Source: GCA-016432345 sp964544105
Lineage (GTDB): Bacteria; Patescibacteriota; Microgenomatia; Levybacterales; UBA12049
DNA length: 31,290 nucleotides
Assembly (NCBI GenBank): GCA_964544105.1
Contig: CAZIZQ010000007.1
Coordinates: forward strand, 1 to 31,290
Reading direction: 5' to 3'
Every line of letters begins with the position of its first letter. Positions within the stretch are counted from its first letter, which is position 1. Positions 28,210 to 31,290 of this stretch are shown piece by piece. The position numbers were made by a program, and so were the translations under genes. Under the pieces are notes generated by a model. It was given only the letters and a program-made list of their open reading frames with translations. It was not told the DNA's origin and ran no database searches.

Positions 28210-28947
28210 ATGCATGATTTAACACAAAGACAAATTCAGATTCTTCGAAGCATTATCGAAGAATATATCGAAACCGCAGAAGCTGTGGGGTCGGAAACTC
28301 TTGAAAAAAAACATAGCATTAGTGCATCCCCTGCCACTATTCGAAACGAAATGGTTAGACTTACCCAACTTGGATACCTAAAAAAACCTCACACATCGGC
28401 TGGCCGTATGCCTACCCCTGCTGCCATGAAGTTTTATGTAAAGCAGCTCATGAAAGAAAAAGATATGACTGTTGCAGAAGAAGTATCTGTTAAAGAAAAA
28501 TTGTGGGATTACCGGGGAAAAGAGGAAAAATTTTTCCGAGAACTTACGAAGGCACTTGCCGATAGTACAAAAACCCTGGCTGTTGCCACTACCGAAGAGG
28601 GAGATTTTTACTGCGCGGGTTATGCCAATATTTTGGATATGCCGGAATTTTTTGATATTGATGTGACCAAAAGCCTTCTTTCGGCTATGGATGAGTGTGA
28701 ATATTTTCAGGAGCTTTTTTCTAAAACAATGGGCATTGACGAAGAAGATGTTCATATTTTGATGGGCGAGGAATTAGGCCCAAAACTTATCGGCCCATAT
28801 GGTTTTGTGGTAACACATTATGAAACAGCCCAGCATGGAGCAGGAGAAATAGCAGTTGTTGGGCCAACACGGCTTAACTATACGCGTATTGTTCCAACAG
28901 TTAGATATTTTGGAAATTTGGTTGAAGAAATAGCAACCGGATGGTAA
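28210..28947 (+). CDS. hrcA: Heat-inducible transcription repressor HrcA
   Basis: HrcA binds CIRCE operators and represses chaperone genes; it depends on GroEL for activity in several bacteria. The N-terminal winged helix is clear: LTQRQIQILRSIIEEYIETAE, then GSETL, SPATIRNEMVRLTQLGYL and KPHTSAGRMPT. The C-terminal GAF-like part ends in the conserved VGPTRLNYTRIVPTVRYFGN. At 245 residues it is about 100 shorter than the B. subtilis protein (343), so the middle, including the inserted dimerisation domain, is much reduced. ATG at 28210 (MHDLTQ) was chosen because it follows the promoter; an in-frame ATG at 28141 lies upstream of it. Autoregulation through the adjacent CIRCE is expected. Confidence 0.93.
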   Translation: MHDLTQRQIQILRSIIEEYIETAEAVGSETLEKKHSISASPATIRNEMVRLTQLGYLKKPHTSAGRMPTPAAMKFYVKQLMKEKDMTVAEEVSVKEKLWDYRGKEEKFFRELTKALADSTKTLAVATTEEGDFYCAGYANILDMPEFFDIDVTKSLLSAMDECEYFQELFSKTMGIDEEDVHILMGEELGPKLIGPYGFVVTHYETAQHGAGEIAVVGPTRLNYTRIVPTVRYFGNLVEEIATGW

Positions 28948-28950
28948 GAT

Positions 28951-28987
28951 AAAAATTCAAAGTTCAAAATGCAAAATTCAAAATTAA
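28951..28987. repeat. TTCAAA-word repeat at the start of grpE
   Basis: ATTCAAAGTTCAAAATGCAA-type words fill the hrcA-grpE gap and run into the first codons of grpE. The grpE ATG itself is one of the words. Confidence 0.6.
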
Positions 28988-29433
28988 ATGAACAGAAAGA
29001 AAAAAAAGAATCTAAGGAAACTGAGGAATTAAAGCAGAAAGTTTTAGATCTTGAAAACCAGGTAAAGCGAGTTTTGGCAGATTATCAGAATTTAGAAAAA
29101 AGAGTATCGGAACAGCGGAGAGAATTGATACTTGGTGCCAATAAAGATTTGCTCTTGAAAATTTTGCCTGTTTTAGATACACTAATACTTGCAAGCAAAC
29201 ATTCGCAGGATAAGAGTTTGCAAGTAAGTATTCAGCAGTTTTTGGGAGTTTTGGAAAGCGAAGGAGTAAGTAGAATTAAAACAGAAAATCAAGAGTTTAA
29301 TCCAAATACAATGGAATGCATAGCTACATCGGAAGGAGAAGAAGGAAAAATAATAGAAGAAGCAAGAATAGGATACATGATAGGAGATAAAGTTTTGCGA
29401 GTAGCACAAGTTACAGTCGGAAAAGGAAAATAA
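28969..29433 (+). CDS. grpE: Nucleotide exchange factor GrpE
   Basis: Releases ADP from DnaK. The 154-residue protein has a charged N-terminus (about 8-22), a long coiled coil (about 22-60; LKQKVLDLENQVKRVLADYQNLEKRV with the family's DYxNxxKR core), then LLLKILPVLDTLILA and the C-terminal beta domain with FNPNTMECIA and DKVLRVAQVTVGKG. The GrpE signature normally read HEA(V/M) is TMECI here. Length is at the short end of the family. One base separates its stop from the dnaK ATG. There is no Shine-Dalgarno sequence before the ATG. Confidence 0.92.
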   Translation: MQNSKLNEQKEKKESKETEELKQKVLDLENQVKRVLADYQNLEKRVSEQRRELILGANKDLLLKILPVLDTLILASKHSQDKSLQVSIQQFLGVLESEGVSRIKTENQEFNPNTMECIATSEGEEGKIIEEARIGYMIGDKVLRVAQVTVGKGK

Positions 29434-29434
29434 T

Positions 29435-31290
29435 ATGGGGAAAATAATTGGAATTGATTTAGGCACAACAAATTCATGCGTGGCTGTCATGGAAGGTGGA
29501 TCACCAAAAGTTATCCACAGTGCCGAAGGACGAAACGTTATTCCATCGGTGGTTGATCCGATAAGTCATGTGGTTGGTGATGTTGCCAAACGCCAGCTGG
29601 TTTTAAAACCAAAAAAGACAATCTATTCTGTTAAGCGGCTGATGGGGCGAAAGTTTAATGACGATTCGGTGCAGCGCGATATTAAATGGTTGCCATATAA
29701 CGTGAAAGCAGGTCGTGATGGTATGGCAATTGTGGAGGTAGATGGAAAAACACTGACTCCTCAAGAAGTTTCGGCTCAAATTTTGCAAAAAATAAAAGCA
29801 GACGCCGAAAGTTATCTTGGTGGTAAAGTAACACAAGCTGTTATTACAGTCCCCGCGTACTTTGATGATTCCCAGAGGCAAGCAACCAAACAAGCAGGCG
29901 AAATTGCAGGACTAGAAGTTCTTCGTATTATAAATGAGCCAACCGCGGCAGCGCTTGCCTACGGATTAGACAAAAAAAACGCTCACACAATTGCGGTGTA
30001 CGATTTGGGAGGCGGTACATTTGATATTTCAATTCTCGAGCTCGGAGAAGGAGTATACGAGGTAAAATCAACCAACGGCGATACTCACTTGGGTGGAGAC
30101 GATTTTGATCAAAAAATTGTTGATTATTTGGCAGACGAATTTAAAAAAGAAAATGGCATTGATCTTAAAAAAGACCCACAAGCATTACAGCGGCTTCGTG
30201 AGTCTGCAGAAAAAGCAAAAATAGAATTATCAAGCAGCACCGAAGCACAAATAAACCAACCCTTTATTACCCAGGGTAAAGAAGGACCATTGCATTTAAC
30301 GACCACCTTAACTCGCGCAAAGCTTGAGCAGTTGGTTGATGATCTTGTTCAAAAAACCCTGCGGCCTGTAGAACTAGTACTAAAAGATGCAAAAATGAAG
30401 GTGCAGGATATTGACGAGGTTATATTGGTTGGTGGTATGACCCGCATGCCAAAGATTGTTGAGACCGTTACGAAATTCTTTGGAAAAGAGCCAAATAAAT
30501 CGGTAAATCCAGACGAAGTTGTGGCAGTTGGCGCAGCAGTTCAGGGCGGCGTATTGGGGGGCGAAGTCAAAGACGTTTTGTTGCTGGATGTTACGCCACT
30601 AACCTTGGGTTTGGAAACATTAGGAAGCGTATCAACGCCGCTTATTCCCCGCAATACAACTATTCCATCAAGTAAATCGCAGGTGTTTTCAACAGCTGCC
30701 GACAACCAGACACAGGTCGAAATTAACGTCTTGCAGGGCGAGCGTCCAATGGCCTCAGATAATAAATCTTTGGGTAGATTTATTTTAGACGGTATTCCCC
30801 CCAGCCCTCGTGGTGTGCCACAGATTGAAGTAACATTTGATATTGATGCCAGCGGAATTTTAAGTGTCAAAGCAAAAGACAAAGCAACTGGGAAAGAGCA
30901 AAGCATTAAGATTACAGGTTCAACTGGTTTATCAAAAGAAGAAGTTGAGAAAATGACCAAAGAGGCAGAAATGCACGCCAAAGAAGACGAAGAGAAAAAA
31001 GCAAAAGTAGAAGCCAGAAATCAAGCAGACAGTCTTATCTTCACAGCCGAAAAATCCCTTAAAGATGCCGGAGATAAAATAGCAGATGATCTAAAGAAAG
31101 AAGTCGAAGAGAAGATTTCGGAGTTAAAGAAAATATTGGATACTGGTAGTAAAGAAGAAATAGAGAAAAAAACCAGCGAACTCTCTGACAGTTTGCAAAA
31201 AGTTGGACAGGCAATGTCACAACAACCGAAAAGTGAAGAAGCCGCCTCCGCTGAAAGCTCCGGCCCAGCTTCGCAAAGCTCCAGCGAGGC
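29435..31290 (+). CDS. dnaK: Chaperone DnaK (Hsp70), C-terminal end cut by window
   Basis: The frame opens with ATG at 29435 (MGKIIGIDLGTTNSCVAV, the phosphate 1 motif) and stays open to the window end, 618 codons. Visible marks: AYGLDK after NEPTAAALAYG, YDLGGGTFDISIL (phosphate 2), ILVGGMTRMP (adenosine motif), the hydrophobic linker KDVLLLDVTPLTLGLET, the substrate-binding beta domain (QVFSTAADNQTQVEINVLQGE) and the helical lid. The last residues are a Ser/Ala/Glu low-complexity tail, so the true C-terminus is probably close. A weak ribosome binding site AAGGAAA precedes the ATG. dnaJ may follow outside the window. Confidence 0.97.
   Translation, partial: MGKIIGIDLGTTNSCVAVMEGGSPKVIHSAEGRNVIPSVVDPISHVVGDVAKRQLVLKPKKTIYSVKRLMGRKFNDDSVQRDIKWLPYNVKAGRDGMAIVEVDGKTLTPQEVSAQILQKIKADAESYLGGKVTQAVITVPAYFDDSQRQATKQAGEIAGLEVLRIINEPTAAALAYGLDKKNAHTIAVYDLGGGTFDISILELGEGVYEVKSTNGDTHLGGDDFDQKIVDYLADEFKKENGIDLKKDPQALQRLRESAEKAKIELSSSTEAQINQPFITQGKEGPLHLTTTLTRAKLEQLVDDLVQKTLRPVELVLKDAKMKVQDIDEVILVGGMTRMPKIVETVTKFFGKEPNKSVNPDEVVAVGAAVQGGVLGGEVKDVLLLDVTPLTLGLETLGSVSTPLIPRNTTIPSSKSQVFSTAADNQTQVEINVLQGERPMASDNKSLGRFILDGIPPSPRGVPQIEVTFDIDASGILSVKAKDKATGKEQSIKITGSTGLSKEEVEKMTKEAEMHAKEDEEKKAKVEARNQADSLIFTAEKSLKDAGDKIADDLKKEVEEKISELKKILDTGSKEEIEKKTSELSDSLQKVGQAMSQQPKSEEAASAESSGPASQSSSE

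Overview
This window looks like a stretch of a Candidate Phyla Radiation (Patescibacteria) chromosome, most likely from the Microgenomates (OP11) side. The evidence is AT-rich DNA, extremely tight packing (4-nt ATGA overlaps, convergent genes sharing stop codons, intergenic gaps mostly under 140 bp), many large membrane glycosyltransferases, a DUF2298 'YYY' protein, Thr/Pro-stalked surface proteins and short versions of housekeeping proteins. TGA is used as a stop (for example the genes ending at 4357, 4893 and 14040), so this is not a code-25 Gracilibacteria/Absconditabacteria genome. No tRNA, rRNA, CRISPR array, transposase or phage gene was seen. The lineage call is inference from gene content, not from a marker tree.

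Layout. 1-2064: divergent uvrD-type helicase (partial) and tpiA, then an LCP ligase. 2057-12035: a nine-gene minus-strand operon reading pilN, pilO, small membrane protein, FN3/Ig surface protein, two tandem GT-C glycosyltransferases, SDR epimerase, HAD phosphatase, YYY membrane protein. 12088-15813: rpsT (minus), then murJ and lepA (plus). 15810-17039: cohesin/PKD surface protein (minus). 17174-19127: groES-groEL. 19260-20120: PEGA/SH3 membrane-anchored protein. 20225-27717: minus-strand block metG, tatD, GT2, GT-C, small membrane protein, WecA/MraY-like transferase, DPPR-synthase-like UbiA protein. 27804-28133: small membrane protein (minus). 28210-31290: hrcA-grpE-dnaK (dnaK cut by the window edge).

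How the genes work together. The envelope theme dominates: lipid II flipping (murJ), transfer of polymers to the wall (LCP), polyprenyl-phosphate sugar loading (WecA-like and UbiA-like), membrane glycosyltransferases, pilus inner-membrane parts and anchored surface proteins. The chaperone theme is a coherent HrcA regulon: CIRCE-like operators sit on the promoters of both groESL and hrcA-grpE-dnaK, and the repressor gene itself is in the window.

Two signals stand out beyond the genes. First, many promoters place the -10 box exactly 6 nt before the ATG (tpiA, rpsT, lepA, tatD, metG and the 27804-28133 gene), which predicts leaderless mRNAs; others have leaders of only about 4-13 nt. Second, several families of short palindromic and tandem 'word' repeats lie in frame inside protein-coding genes (tpiA, YYY, a glycosyltransferase, lepA, tatD), adding the same short peptides to unrelated proteins, while an identical 35-bp repeat sits just downstream of two genes.
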